Below the pieces are notes generated by a model that was not told where the DNA came from, did not search any database, and worked only from the letters and a program-made list of their open reading frames with translations. The position numbers were made by a program, and so were the translations under genes. Shown here piece after piece: positions 16,670 through 24,281 of a DNA stretch of 52,190 nucleotides. Location of the stretch: NCBI GenBank assembly GCA_903928915.1, contig CAIYSL010000121.1, positions 1 to 52,190 on the forward strand. Reading direction: 5' to 3'. Position 1 is the stretch's first letter; each line of letters begins with the position of its first letter. Source of the DNA: an uncultured Syntrophobacterales bacterium. Its GTDB lineage: Bacteria; Desulfobacterota; Syntrophia; Syntrophales; UBA5619.

Positions 16670-18034
16670 TCATGGCGCCGTCACCGGCGACGTCCCCGGC
16701 TCCGGCGGTTCGCCGAGCAGGGTCATCCCCTCCACACCGGCCCGGGGAACGTCCCGGCCAGAAAATTCACGGCCCGGCTGGAGCGTCGTCACCGCGGCGC
16801 GGCCCACGATGACCCGCCCCCGGTTTCCCGCGGCGTCCCTCGTCCTGACGCTCCAGAAACTGTGGAAGATCAGCGGCCGCCCTTGCTGCACACCGATGTA
16901 CAGCATGATATGCCCCGGCGTCCAGAGCAGGGTCCGCCAGGGAACCCCCCGACTGATGATCAGCGTCTGCTTCTCCTCCGGCGAACGGCCGCGGAGGCTG
17001 ATGAACCTTCCCGCCTCGGCCTGCTCCCGGGAATTGCGGGGGAGCCACAGTCCGAACGGGGTGAAGAGGTCGCGGATCACTGCCGAGCAGTCCCGTTTGG
17101 CGTCGAGGCCGCCCCATCCGTAGGGCTCGCCGATCAGCCCCGCAGCTACTGTTGCGACAGAGCGGGGGGTAAGCCGGAGGGGCTTGTCGGCCGCCGCGCG
17201 CGTCGGCACCCGGGCCTTGCTGAGACGCGCCTTTCCCTGGCCGTCACGCACCGCCGTGAGGATCCAGGTGCTGCCGGCATCCGCTCCGACCTTCGGGAAT
17301 AACGCTCCCAGGGGCGCCCGAAGGTGAACCGTTCCCGCTTCGTCGCGGATGGGCACCTTGTCCTCGACGATCACCGCATAGCTACCCGATTCCCAGCGCT
17401 GCATGAATTCGGCGTCCACCGCGGCCACGTCTGCTGCGGGCACCCAGCCGAGTGCATAACTCGTCTCGACGAGAAGCCACTTCCGGTCACGGCTGCAATG
17501 GGTCACTAGAACGGGTGTCCCCGGCGGAGCCGATGATTCCTGGAAATTGTCGAAGGGGTACTCTTTGCCGGGAGGCCGGGGTGAATCGAGGTGGCGTTCC
17601 CGCGTGGGGAGCACGCGGAAATCGATCCGTTGCACCGTGACCGCGGGAAAGCCTCCCTGGGGATAATCATCGATGTGCGCGTTGCGAGCCATCTTCCGGA
17701 CCCAGTCCCGGGGATGCGGCTTTCCGTCTCGCCCGTACCCCGGTCTGTTCCTGTATTCCTTGAATCCCCAGGAGACCTGCTCCAGGGTATGGCGGGGGTT
17801 CGTCATGTGCCAGGGGAGAAAGTGGAGGATGTCGGACGCGGCATTCCAGTTCCGCTGTTCGTCCTCCGGCAGGAGCGGCTGATCAGCGGTCGCGGCATCG
17901 ATGTACGCGATCGGGTCCTGCTTGAGCTCGCGGAGATCGCGGATTGCCTTGTCCCCGGTATTGCCGTCCCCCGCAACCAGAAGCGACAGCATCAGCAGTA
18001 CCGATCCCCAGCTTCTTTTCCCCACCGACCGCAC
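16670..18034 (-). CDS. Exported NlpC/P60 (C40) cell-wall hydrolase with SH3-like domains
   Basis: About 454 residues. A hydrophobic leader (WGSVLLMLSLLVAGDG) precedes a region resembling the NlpC/P60 stabilising domain, then two SH3-like segments (GTPVLVTHCSRDRKWLLVET; GALFPKVGADAGSTWILTAV), then a C-terminal peptidase with catalytic Cys in AKRDCSAVIRDLF and His in TPGHIMLYIG. Such enzymes cleave gamma-D-glutamyl-diamino acid bonds in peptidoglycan. The start is uncertain: GTG at 18034 or 18025 gives a proper signal peptide, while longer readings run into the divergent arginine decarboxylase promoter. It ends with an ATGA overlap to the alternative truA start. Confidence 0.82.
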   Translation of the reverse strand: MRSVGKRSWGSVLLMLSLLVAGDGNTGDKAIRDLRELKQDPIAYIDAATADQPLLPEDEQRNWNAASDILHFLPWHMTNPRHTLEQVSWGFKEYRNRPGYGRDGKPHPRDWVRKMARNAHIDDYPQGGFPAVTVQRIDFRVLPTRERHLDSPRPPGKEYPFDNFQESSAPPGTPVLVTHCSRDRKWLLVETSYALGWVPAADVAAVDAEFMQRWESGSYAVIVEDKVPIRDEAGTVHLRAPLGALFPKVGADAGSTWILTAVRDGQGKARLSKARVPTRAAADKPLRLTPRSVATVAAGLIGEPYGWGGLDAKRDCSAVIRDLFTPFGLWLPRNSREQAEAGRFISLRGRSPEEKQTLIISRGVPWRTLLWTPGHIMLYIGVQQGRPLIFHSFWSVRTRDAAGNRGRVIVGRAAVTTLQPGREFSGRDVPRAGVEGMTLLGEPPEPGTSPVTAP

Positions 18035-18188
18035 CCCGCTGTTTTTTCCCAGTGTAGAGAGTTTTGAAAATTCCTGCAAACAATTTTGGCAGTAGCACGG
18101 CTCCGCAGCGGAAAATAATTTTTTTATGGCATTCACACAGAAACCTTGATATATTCCCCCGCAATCGTAACCGAGCGGCAAGGTGTGA

Positions 18189-18743
18189 ATGCTGATGGAT
18201 GAACTTGTTCCGAAGAGAATTTTTTTCACCAAGGGCGTCGGCACCCATCGGGACGAGCTCCATTCCTTCGAGCGAGCGCTCAGGGACGCAGGGATCGAGC
18301 GATGCAACCTGGTGCAGGTTTCCAGCATCATTCCCCCGAACTGTCGGATGATCTCCAAGGCCCAAGGTTTGAAGGAACTGGTGTCGGGAGGGATCACCTT
18401 CTGCGTCATGGGGCGATGCTGCAGCAACGAGCCGAAACGCCTCCTGGCCGCGTCGGTCGGTTGCGCCATCCCGGCCGACCAAACCTCCTACGGATACATC
18501 AGCGAATACCACACATTCGGACAGACGGAAAAGCAGGCGGGGGATCACGCGGAGGACATGGCCGCGGCCATGCTGGCCTCCACGCTGGGGATCGATTTTA
18601 ACGTCGATGAAAGCTGGGACGAGAAGAAGGAGATCTTCAAGATCAGCGGCAAGATCGTCAGAACGCGAAACGTCACCCAGTCGACCATAGTGAAGGGCGG
18701 TGGATACACCACCGTCATCGCCGTCGCGGTCTTCCTCTTCTAG
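18189..18743 (+). CDS. Pyruvoyl-dependent arginine decarboxylase
   Basis: 184 residues, the usual proenzyme length. It has FFTKGVGTHRDELHSFERAL, the self-cleavage site S45-S46 in VQVSSIIPP (the second serine would become the pyruvoyl group), and a conserved DQTSYGYISEYH stretch. The product converts arginine to agmatine for polyamine synthesis. ATG at 18189 has AAGGTG upstream; a second ATG at 18195 is possible. It is divergent from the NlpC gene with 154 bases between, AT-rich near 18110-18160, where a promoter would be expected. No agmatinase gene lies nearby. Confidence 0.9.
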   Translation: MLMDELVPKRIFFTKGVGTHRDELHSFERALRDAGIERCNLVQVSSIIPPNCRMISKAQGLKELVSGGITFCVMGRCCSNEPKRLLAASVGCAIPADQTSYGYISEYHTFGQTEKQAGDHAEDMAAAMLASTLGIDFNVDESWDEKKEIFKISGKIVRTRNVTQSTIVKGGGYTTVIAVAVFLF

Positions 18744-18834
18744 CGACCGTCACGGCAACCCGACACAGGAGGGGGCAGCGATCATCGAGCTGGTACGGGA
18801 TAGTGCGAATCGGAGCGAACATACCCCCGGAATC

Positions 18835-19731
18835 ATGTGCATGGTGAACGAGCCGAGCGACCATACACCGCAGATCCGCACGCAGAATGTCGGCGACGCC
18901 GAACTCTCCTATCTCCAGTACGCGGGGGAGGGCCCGCCGCTGCTCTTCCTCCATGCAACCGGCTTCCATCCCTGGCTGTGGCATCCCCTTGCGCGGGAGC
19001 TCGCCGACCGGTACCGCATTATTTCCCCCTCGTTCTGCGATCACCGCGTGGCCGATCCGGAAGCGGGGGGGCTCAACTGGGCGACGCTCGCCGAAGATAC
19101 CGTTCGCCTCTGCGCCCTGCTCAACATCGAGAGACCGTTTTTGGTCGGCCACTCAATGGGGGCAACGATCCTGATCATCGCCGTCGCACACCTCGGTCTC
19201 GCCGCCAGCGGCATGGTCCTCATCGAACCGATCCTCCTCCCTGCGGAGTTCTACAAAATCCCCCTGCGCGTCGACGAGCACCCCCTCGCTTCGCGCGCGA
19301 TCAAACGGACAAATTACTGGCATGACCGGAGTGACGCCATGAATTACCTTCGTTCCCGAGCCCTGTTTCAGGGATGGGATGGGGAGGTGCTGGACCTCTA
19401 CGTTCGCTACGGCATGAACGCCAGGAGCGACGGAGGGCTCCAGCTCACCTGCAGCCCCGAACGGGAGGCGGCCCTCTTCATGGGAGGGAAACACGTCGAT
19501 CCCTGGCCTTTGCTGCCGGACATCTCCTGCCCGGTCCTCATCGTCGAAGGAGAGAAGAGCGAAAATCGGGAGATCGTCGATACGGGCCGGATCCAATCGG
19601 CAATCCCGGACTGCACCCGCCACAGGGTGGACGGCGCAGGTCATCTGCTGCCGATGGAGCGGCCCCGGGAGGTGACCTGCTTGATCGAAGAATTCTTTCT
19701 CCCCCTGCGGTCTACACAGCGCCGGGGATGA
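18835..19731 (+). CDS. Alpha/beta hydrolase
   Basis: 298 residues with the alpha/beta-hydrolase order: oxyanion strand PPLLFLHATGFHPWLWHPLA, nucleophile elbow VGHSMGAT, a late acidic strand PVLIVEGEKSEN and the catalytic His in DGAGHLLPMERP. Substrate unknown. The start is unsettled: ATG 18835 and 18841 lack a good ribosome site, while an AGGAGGGGG at about 18769 precedes in-frame codons without ATG. It follows the arginine decarboxylase by 91 bases and may be cotranscribed, but the sequence shows no functional link. Confidence 0.82.
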   Translation: MCMVNEPSDHTPQIRTQNVGDAELSYLQYAGEGPPLLFLHATGFHPWLWHPLARELADRYRIISPSFCDHRVADPEAGGLNWATLAEDTVRLCALLNIERPFLVGHSMGATILIIAVAHLGLAASGMVLIEPILLPAEFYKIPLRVDEHPLASRAIKRTNYWHDRSDAMNYLRSRALFQGWDGEVLDLYVRYGMNARSDGGLQLTCSPEREAALFMGGKHVDPWPLLPDISCPVLIVEGEKSENREIVDTGRIQSAIPDCTRHRVDGAGHLLPMERPREVTCLIEEFFLPLRSTQRRG

Positions 19732-19912
19732 GGGACCCGCCGGTGAGCGCGGGATAACGGGAGGAGCCGGGGGGCGGAAACGGATGGTACCCTCCCCGGG
19801 GGAAAAGGTGCGATTGAACCGGGAGGGCGCGCGGGGCCCTCGAGCAGCGGCCAGCGGATGGGGGTAAGGTTGCGCTCCGGCGTGACCGACTTTACGAACG
19901 CAGGGGGAAGGT

Positions 19913-20164
19913 ATGGCAAAGGCGAAGAAGGGCGATTATCTGAGTTGCGCCGTGTGCGGTCTGGTCGTGACGGTCGACGAGGCGTGCGGGTGCGCCTCGG
20001 CAGACGTGATCTGCTGCGGTAAGCCGATGGCTGCGGGGAAGGTGGCGGCGAAGAAGGCGAAAATGGCTGCGGCAAAGAAGCCGGCCAAAGCGGCTACAAA
20101 GAAGCCGGCAGCCAAGAAGCCGGTAAGAAAGGCCGCCGCAAAGAAACCGACGAAGGGAAAATGA
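19913..20164 (+). CDS. Desulforedoxin-like Cys module fused to histone-H1-like tail
   Basis: 83 residues. Residues 8-39 resemble desulforedoxin or the N-terminal domain of desulfoferrodoxin: C12-x2-C15, then C34-C35-G-K-P-M, with two extra cysteines C25 and C27. This would bind Fe or Zn by four thiolates. Residues 43-83 are an AAKKPA-type lysine/alanine/proline tail like bacterial H1 homologs and should bind DNA or RNA. GGGGGAAGGT precedes the ATG. A similar tail forms the whole protein at 20375-20599. The pairing of a redox-type metal site with a nucleic-acid tail is unusual; the function is unknown. Confidence 0.75.
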   Translation: MAKAKKGDYLSCAVCGLVVTVDEACGCASADVICCGKPMAAGKVAAKKAKMAAAKKPAKAATKKPAAKKPVRKAAAKKPTKGK

Positions 20165-20294
20165 TGCGGGTATAGGGGCCGTCATCTGTGTTCGGAGAGC
20201 CGCCCCCGGAAGAAGGCCCGGCTCAGCGCCGAGCCCATACAGCGCCCTGCAAGCAGCGGAATGGGGCGAATGAGCGGAAGTTTGATGCGGTCTT

Positions 20295-20336
20295 ACCTGA
20301 ATGGTTAACCCGGATGGACCGCGGTTCCATTCAGGT
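20295..20336. repeat. 10-bp inverted repeat ahead of the H1-like gene
   Basis: ACCTGAATGG (20295-20304) and CCATTCAGGT (20327-20336) are perfectly complementary; inside them AACC and GGTT can extend the structure. It ends about 20 bases upstream of the ribosome site of the H1-like gene, so it could be a leader hairpin or an operator. The rest of the 210-base gap 20165-20374 shows no gene. Confidence 0.5.
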
Positions 20337-20374
20337 GGATCGACAATGCAGTAACCATTAAGGAGGAGGGATTT

Positions 20375-20599
20375 ATGGCAACAGCAAAGAAGGCGACAGC
20401 AAGCAAGGCAAAGAAGACGGTTGCAAAGAAGGCCGCCGCAAAGAAGCCGGCAGCGAAGAAAACGGTGAAAAAGGCCGCCGCGAAGAAGCCAGCGGCAAAG
20501 AAACCGGCAAAGGCTGCGGCAAAGAAACCGGCAAAGAAAGCTGCGGCAAAGAAACCGGTAAAGAAAGCCGCTGCGAAGAAACCGGCGGCAAAGAAGTAG
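20375..20599 (+). CDS. Histone-H1-like lysine/alanine-rich protein
   Basis: 74 residues composed almost entirely of K, A, P, V and T in AAKKP and AKKAA repeats, as in the bacterial H1 homologs (HctB/AlgP-type tails). Strongly basic, probably disordered until bound to DNA. AAGGAGGAGGG precedes the ATG, indicating vigorous translation. The lysine codons are nearly all AAG or AAA in repeating blocks, making the DNA itself repetitive (copy number may vary between strains). It is followed by a 44-base hairpin. Confidence 0.8.
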   Translation: MATAKKATASKAKKTVAKKAAAKKPAAKKTVKKAAAKKPAAKKPAKAAAKKPAKKAAAKKPVKKAAAKKPAAKK

Positions 20600-20622
20600 G
20601 AACGCCCCGGTACGGTAACGAT

Positions 20623-20666
20623 CATTCAGCGGGAGTCCGGCTTCTACTGCCGGCTCCCGCTGAATG
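20623..20666. terminator. Long hairpin after the H1-like gene
   Basis: CATTCAGCGGGAG-T-CCGGC (20623-20641) pairs with GCCGGCTCCCGCTGAATG (20649-20666), an 18-bp stem with one bulged T and a seven-base loop. There is no T-run on either side, so it is an imperfect intrinsic terminator. It separates this gene from the convergent membrane-protein gene and may act in both directions. Confidence 0.55.
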
Positions 20667-20756
20667 AGGCCTCGAAGCCTGCTGCTGTATTACCCACTGC
20701 GCCCGGGATCGCGTGCAGCGACCGGAGGCGTACGGTGTGCTTTTTTCCGTTTTCCC

Positions 20757-22553
20757 TTACCCGCCCTCTTCCCCCACCGGATTCGTCCGCTGCTGCCAGC
20801 GCCCCAGGATTATCGACTCCACCGCGGTGGCCAGACCGACCGACGACACGCTAATCACCAGCGGCATTCCCTGGGTACGGATGAGATCGTACAGAAACAC
20901 GTTGATGGCGCCGACGATCGTTATCAGGATCGCCGTGTTCCGTAGCTCGGTGTTGCGGTAGGCCCAGGCGATCAGCATCACCAGGATTGCGGAGAGGTTG
21001 ATGACGACCGATTGGCTGCCGTAAAAGACGTTGTTCAGCTCGGACGGGGTGAGCGTCAGCGACAGGATATGGTGGAGAACTACCCGCAGCGCGAAAAAGG
21101 CACAGAGCAGAGAAGCCAGCAGAATGAACACCGCGCTGAAGTCCCGCGTATCGATCCTTCGGAAAAAGGTCGATTCCTCGGGATGCTGCCTGCGGCGGCA
21201 CCACCAGTACTGGATAAAACCCAGGCCGGCAATCGCGCCCGCCGATAGCGCGCGCACCCAAACGGACGGCACCGCTCCTTTTTCCAGTAACGATACCGAC
21301 AGGGTCGCAGCCACGTACAGTTGGAGAAGGTACGAGGTCAGACGAACGCTTCCGCTTTGCCACGTGACCGAAAGGGCCGTCGCCCCGAGGGCGATCGCCG
21401 CCAGAATGGGGAGCGACAGGGCGGGACTGTGCGTCGCCGCTGGCAAGGCGAGTGCCAGCAGCACCGCCCCGGCAAGCAAGAAGGCATTGGCGCCAGCCGC
21501 GCCCTGCGGGTCGCGGCTGGCCAGCCGGTATGCGGCAGCCAGATGTCCCGCCCCGACAACAACCCCGACGATGCCGAGAATCGTCACCCCGCTCTCCATG
21601 GCCGAGAGCACATACCGGGCGAGGGAAAAGGCCCATGCCACGTTGATGGTGGGGAGGACAAGGTCAAACCGGCTGATCTTCGCCGGGGGGACGCGTATGA
21701 TGCCCAGAAAGGCGATTGCCATGTACGTAATTGAGAAGAGCGCCAGGAACGGCAGAAACAAGTCCGGCGCCAGCGCCTGGGGAGGGTGTTCATTGCCCAG
21801 CAGGGTCATCCCCAGTTTGAAGCCCCACAGGTGAATCATGAACAGGGTTGTCAGCAGTAGAATCCACCGGGGCCAGGAATACCGATGCGCGCGGGCGGTG
21901 GCGTACCCCAGCAGGTTGGCGGTGAGCAGAAGGATCCCGGGATAGGGGAAGAAGGGGGCCGGATAATCGATTGCCGCTCCGGTGATGCACATTCCCAGGT
22001 TGCCGACGACGACCGGAGCCGGTACCCGATGGACATAACTGATACCGGCCGTTCCCAGGGCGGTGAGCATCAGCAGGATGTAGGCCGGGACAGAGGGGAG
22101 AGCGCCAAACCGGGCATGCGCTTCCCCGATGATCGTAAACATCAGCACGGTCCCGCATACGGTGAATACCGGTGCCAGCGGGTTGGCCCTCCCGTACCTG
22201 AGCCAGCCCATGCCGATCAGCGCAGTAGCGTAACTCATGCCGATCACCGTCCCGATCCGCCGGTCGATCATGCCGTTGTCGGTGATTGTCCGCAGAACCA
22301 AGGCGATGACCAGGAGGAAACAGAGCGTGGAAAGCCGCTGAAGGAGAGACGAACGGCGTATCCAGGACAGGAGGGTCTCCGCTGCGTCGGGGAATGCATC
22401 ATCCGCCACAGGCAGTGCGTCCGGAGACGCCCGGGCGGAGCCGGCCTTCCCGGCGAGTCCGTCCACTCTCCCGGACAGTTCCTCCACTTGCACGGTCAGG
22501 CGTTCGACACGGGCTTCCAGAGATGACAGCTTGCTCGTCACCTGATCATCCAT
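20757..22553 (-). CDS. Large polytopic membrane protein, DUF2339-like (tentative)
   Basis: 598 residues. Residues 1-40 form a heptad-like coiled coil (SLEARVERLTVQVEELSGRV); about 15 hydrophobic helices follow from residue 65, with few charged loops. A short coiled coil before many transmembrane helices is the layout of DUF2339 proteins, but I see no decisive motif. AGGAGAGG precedes the ATG. It follows the ImcH-like gene on the same strand with a 78-base gap and may be cotranscribed with cbcL and imcH. No catalytic or cofactor residues are evident. Confidence 0.7.
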   Translation of the reverse strand: MDDQVTSKLSSLEARVERLTVQVEELSGRVDGLAGKAGSARASPDALPVADDAFPDAAETLLSWIRRSSLLQRLSTLCFLLVIALVLRTITDNGMIDRRIGTVIGMSYATALIGMGWLRYGRANPLAPVFTVCGTVLMFTIIGEAHARFGALPSVPAYILLMLTALGTAGISYVHRVPAPVVVGNLGMCITGAAIDYPAPFFPYPGILLLTANLLGYATARAHRYSWPRWILLLTTLFMIHLWGFKLGMTLLGNEHPPQALAPDLFLPFLALFSITYMAIAFLGIIRVPPAKISRFDLVLPTINVAWAFSLARYVLSAMESGVTILGIVGVVVGAGHLAAAYRLASRDPQGAAGANAFLLAGAVLLALALPAATHSPALSLPILAAIALGATALSVTWQSGSVRLTSYLLQLYVAATLSVSLLEKGAVPSVWVRALSAGAIAGLGFIQYWWCRRRQHPEESTFFRRIDTRDFSAVFILLASLLCAFFALRVVLHHILSLTLTPSELNNVFYGSQSVVINLSAILVMLIAWAYRNTELRNTAILITIVGAINVFLYDLIRTQGMPLVISVSSVGLATAVESIILGRWQQRTNPVGEEGG

Positions 22554-22631
22554 GCATGCCTCTCCTGTCCGGACTCGGGCACCGGAAACGGCCGGCCCGC
22601 GGCGTACGGAGCGGTTTCGCCCCGCGACGGG

Positions 22632-24155
22632 CTATTTGCCTTTGCCGCCGCCCGGGACATCCTCGCCGCCGGCGGCATGGCACTCGCTGCAATTGAGGGC
22701 CATCATGCTGTCGCCGATATCCGTCGGATGGACAAATCCCTTCACCTTTGTCCCCGGCCGGATGTTCTCCTGTTTCTGGCTCAAGACGGTGTGGCAGATG
22801 TTGCAGTCCTTCGAAATGACCTTGCCGTCGGCGGTCTTGTGCTTCCCGTCATGACAGCGGAAACAACCGGGGGTGTAAAAATGGCCGATATGGTCGGGAT
22901 AGGTGTTCCAGGAAACCTTCATATTCGGGAAAAAGCCCCGGTTATAGATATCCTGCACCCCTTCGATGGCCTGTCTGATCGCGGCGGCCTTATCACCGAC
23001 TATCTTCGGATAGTTCTTGGCATAGAACTCCGTGATCCCGCTGGCGATGGAGGCCTTCCCCTCCTCCTTGGTCTTGTACGGCTTGGTGAGGAATTCCACG
23101 GCCACCTTCTTGATGAACGGCAAGGTGGGGTCGATATGGCCGGAGACGAAGTTCTCGTCCATCTCCCGGCCCGGTGAGCGATAGATATGGGTGGGGCGGT
23201 TGTGGCAGTCGATGCAGTCCATCAGCCGCTGTTCCCCTTTGGCGATCTCTTCCTTGGAAAGCGGCTCGTGCTCATCGTTGTATTCGACGACCCTGCCGTT
23301 CTTATCCTTGACGGCCACGTAGGGGATGTCGAGACGTTTCTTGTCCCGGGCGATGTAGTAGACCTCGCTGCCGATATGCCAGTGTACCCCCGTCCCCGTC
23401 GGATTCTTGGGAGAGCCACCGATATTGATCAGCATGTTGGTCTCCCGGGGCGTATTCTTCTCGTCGGGCGCATAGTGGTAGAACACCCGCTGCCGTCCCG
23501 AATAGAATTTTTCCGGCCAGTGGCAGCGTTCGCAGATATCCCGGGCAGGCCGGAGATTCGCGACCGGTGTCTCGATCGGCACCGAATAGGTGTGGGCCAG
23601 CACGGCATAGATCTGTTTCAACCCGGAGATCTTCGCCTTGACGTACCACTCCGCCCCCGGTCCGATGTGGCATTCCACGCACCGGACCCGGGCGTGGGGT
23701 GACTTGCTCCAGGCGCTGTATTCCGGTGTCATGACCGTATGGCACAGCTTTCCGCAGAATTCTGCGGACTCGGTAAAATGGTACCCCTTGAGCGCGGCGA
23801 TGGAGATGATGATTACGAAAAGGACGGTGCCGAAAATGAAGAAGACGAACAGCCGGCGTTTGTGGCGGTCGTTCAGGTCGAGATCGGGATAGGGAGGGAT
23901 GGTGTCGGGTTTCGCCTGCCGGTGCCGCTGCCGTTCGCGGAAGGCCCCGATGGGAACCAGGAGCAGCCCCAGGATCAGCATGGCGGGGAAGATGAAGTAG
24001 ACGAGTATCCCCAGATAGGGGCTCTCCACGCCGGTAATCATTTCCACGGACAGCAGCACGATGATCAGCCCCGTTGCCACCGTGGCCAGGATCATCCCGA
24101 TCAGGCTTATGATGTTGAAGAAATACCCCAGTCTGTCGTTCCTGTTTTCAGGCAT
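22632..24155 (-). CDS. imcH: ImcH-like inner-membrane heptahaem cytochrome (NapC/NirT family)
   Basis: 507 residues. Three N-terminal transmembrane helices (about 10-38, 46-72, 100-122) are followed by a periplasmic domain with six CXXCH sites (CVECH, CERCH, CIDCH, CFRCH, CNICH, CSECH) and one CXXXCH site (CGKLCH) in the NapC position, giving seven haems. Three helices and seven haems match ImcH of Geobacter sulfurreducens, which oxidises menaquinol when high-potential extracellular acceptors are used. GAGGAGGGG precedes the ATG. It lies 126 bases downstream of cbcL on the same strand. Homology is judged from architecture; transfer of the potential range is inference. Confidence 0.82.
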   Translation of the reverse strand: MPENRNDRLGYFFNIISLIGMILATVATGLIIVLLSVEMITGVESPYLGILVYFIFPAMLILGLLLVPIGAFRERQRHRQAKPDTIPPYPDLDLNDRHKRRLFVFFIFGTVLFVIIISIAALKGYHFTESAEFCGKLCHTVMTPEYSAWSKSPHARVRCVECHIGPGAEWYVKAKISGLKQIYAVLAHTYSVPIETPVANLRPARDICERCHWPEKFYSGRQRVFYHYAPDEKNTPRETNMLINIGGSPKNPTGTGVHWHIGSEVYYIARDKKRLDIPYVAVKDKNGRVVEYNDEHEPLSKEEIAKGEQRLMDCIDCHNRPTHIYRSPGREMDENFVSGHIDPTLPFIKKVAVEFLTKPYKTKEEGKASIASGITEFYAKNYPKIVGDKAAAIRQAIEGVQDIYNRGFFPNMKVSWNTYPDHIGHFYTPGCFRCHDGKHKTADGKVISKDCNICHTVLSQKQENIRPGTKVKGFVHPTDIGDSMMALNCSECHAAGGEDVPGGGKGK

Positions 24156-24281
24156 GTCCCCTCCTCGTTCCCCGGGCACAGGATCAGTACCGTCAGGTCT
24201 GCCTGTCCAGCATCCGGCTATCGCTCCCTCACTACAGTATACTCATCCGTCTGCCCTGCGGCAAGCTGCCGGCGCGGCGCG

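Noticed and set aside
18035-18469. N-terminal extension of the NlpC/P60 protein
   Set aside because: It crosses the divergent promoter region and the start of the arginine decarboxylase gene, and would bury the signal peptide inside the protein.
20375-20599. CRISPR or tandem-repeat array
   Set aside because: The periodic AAG/GCC pattern is coding DNA for AAKKP repeats; there are no equal spacers.
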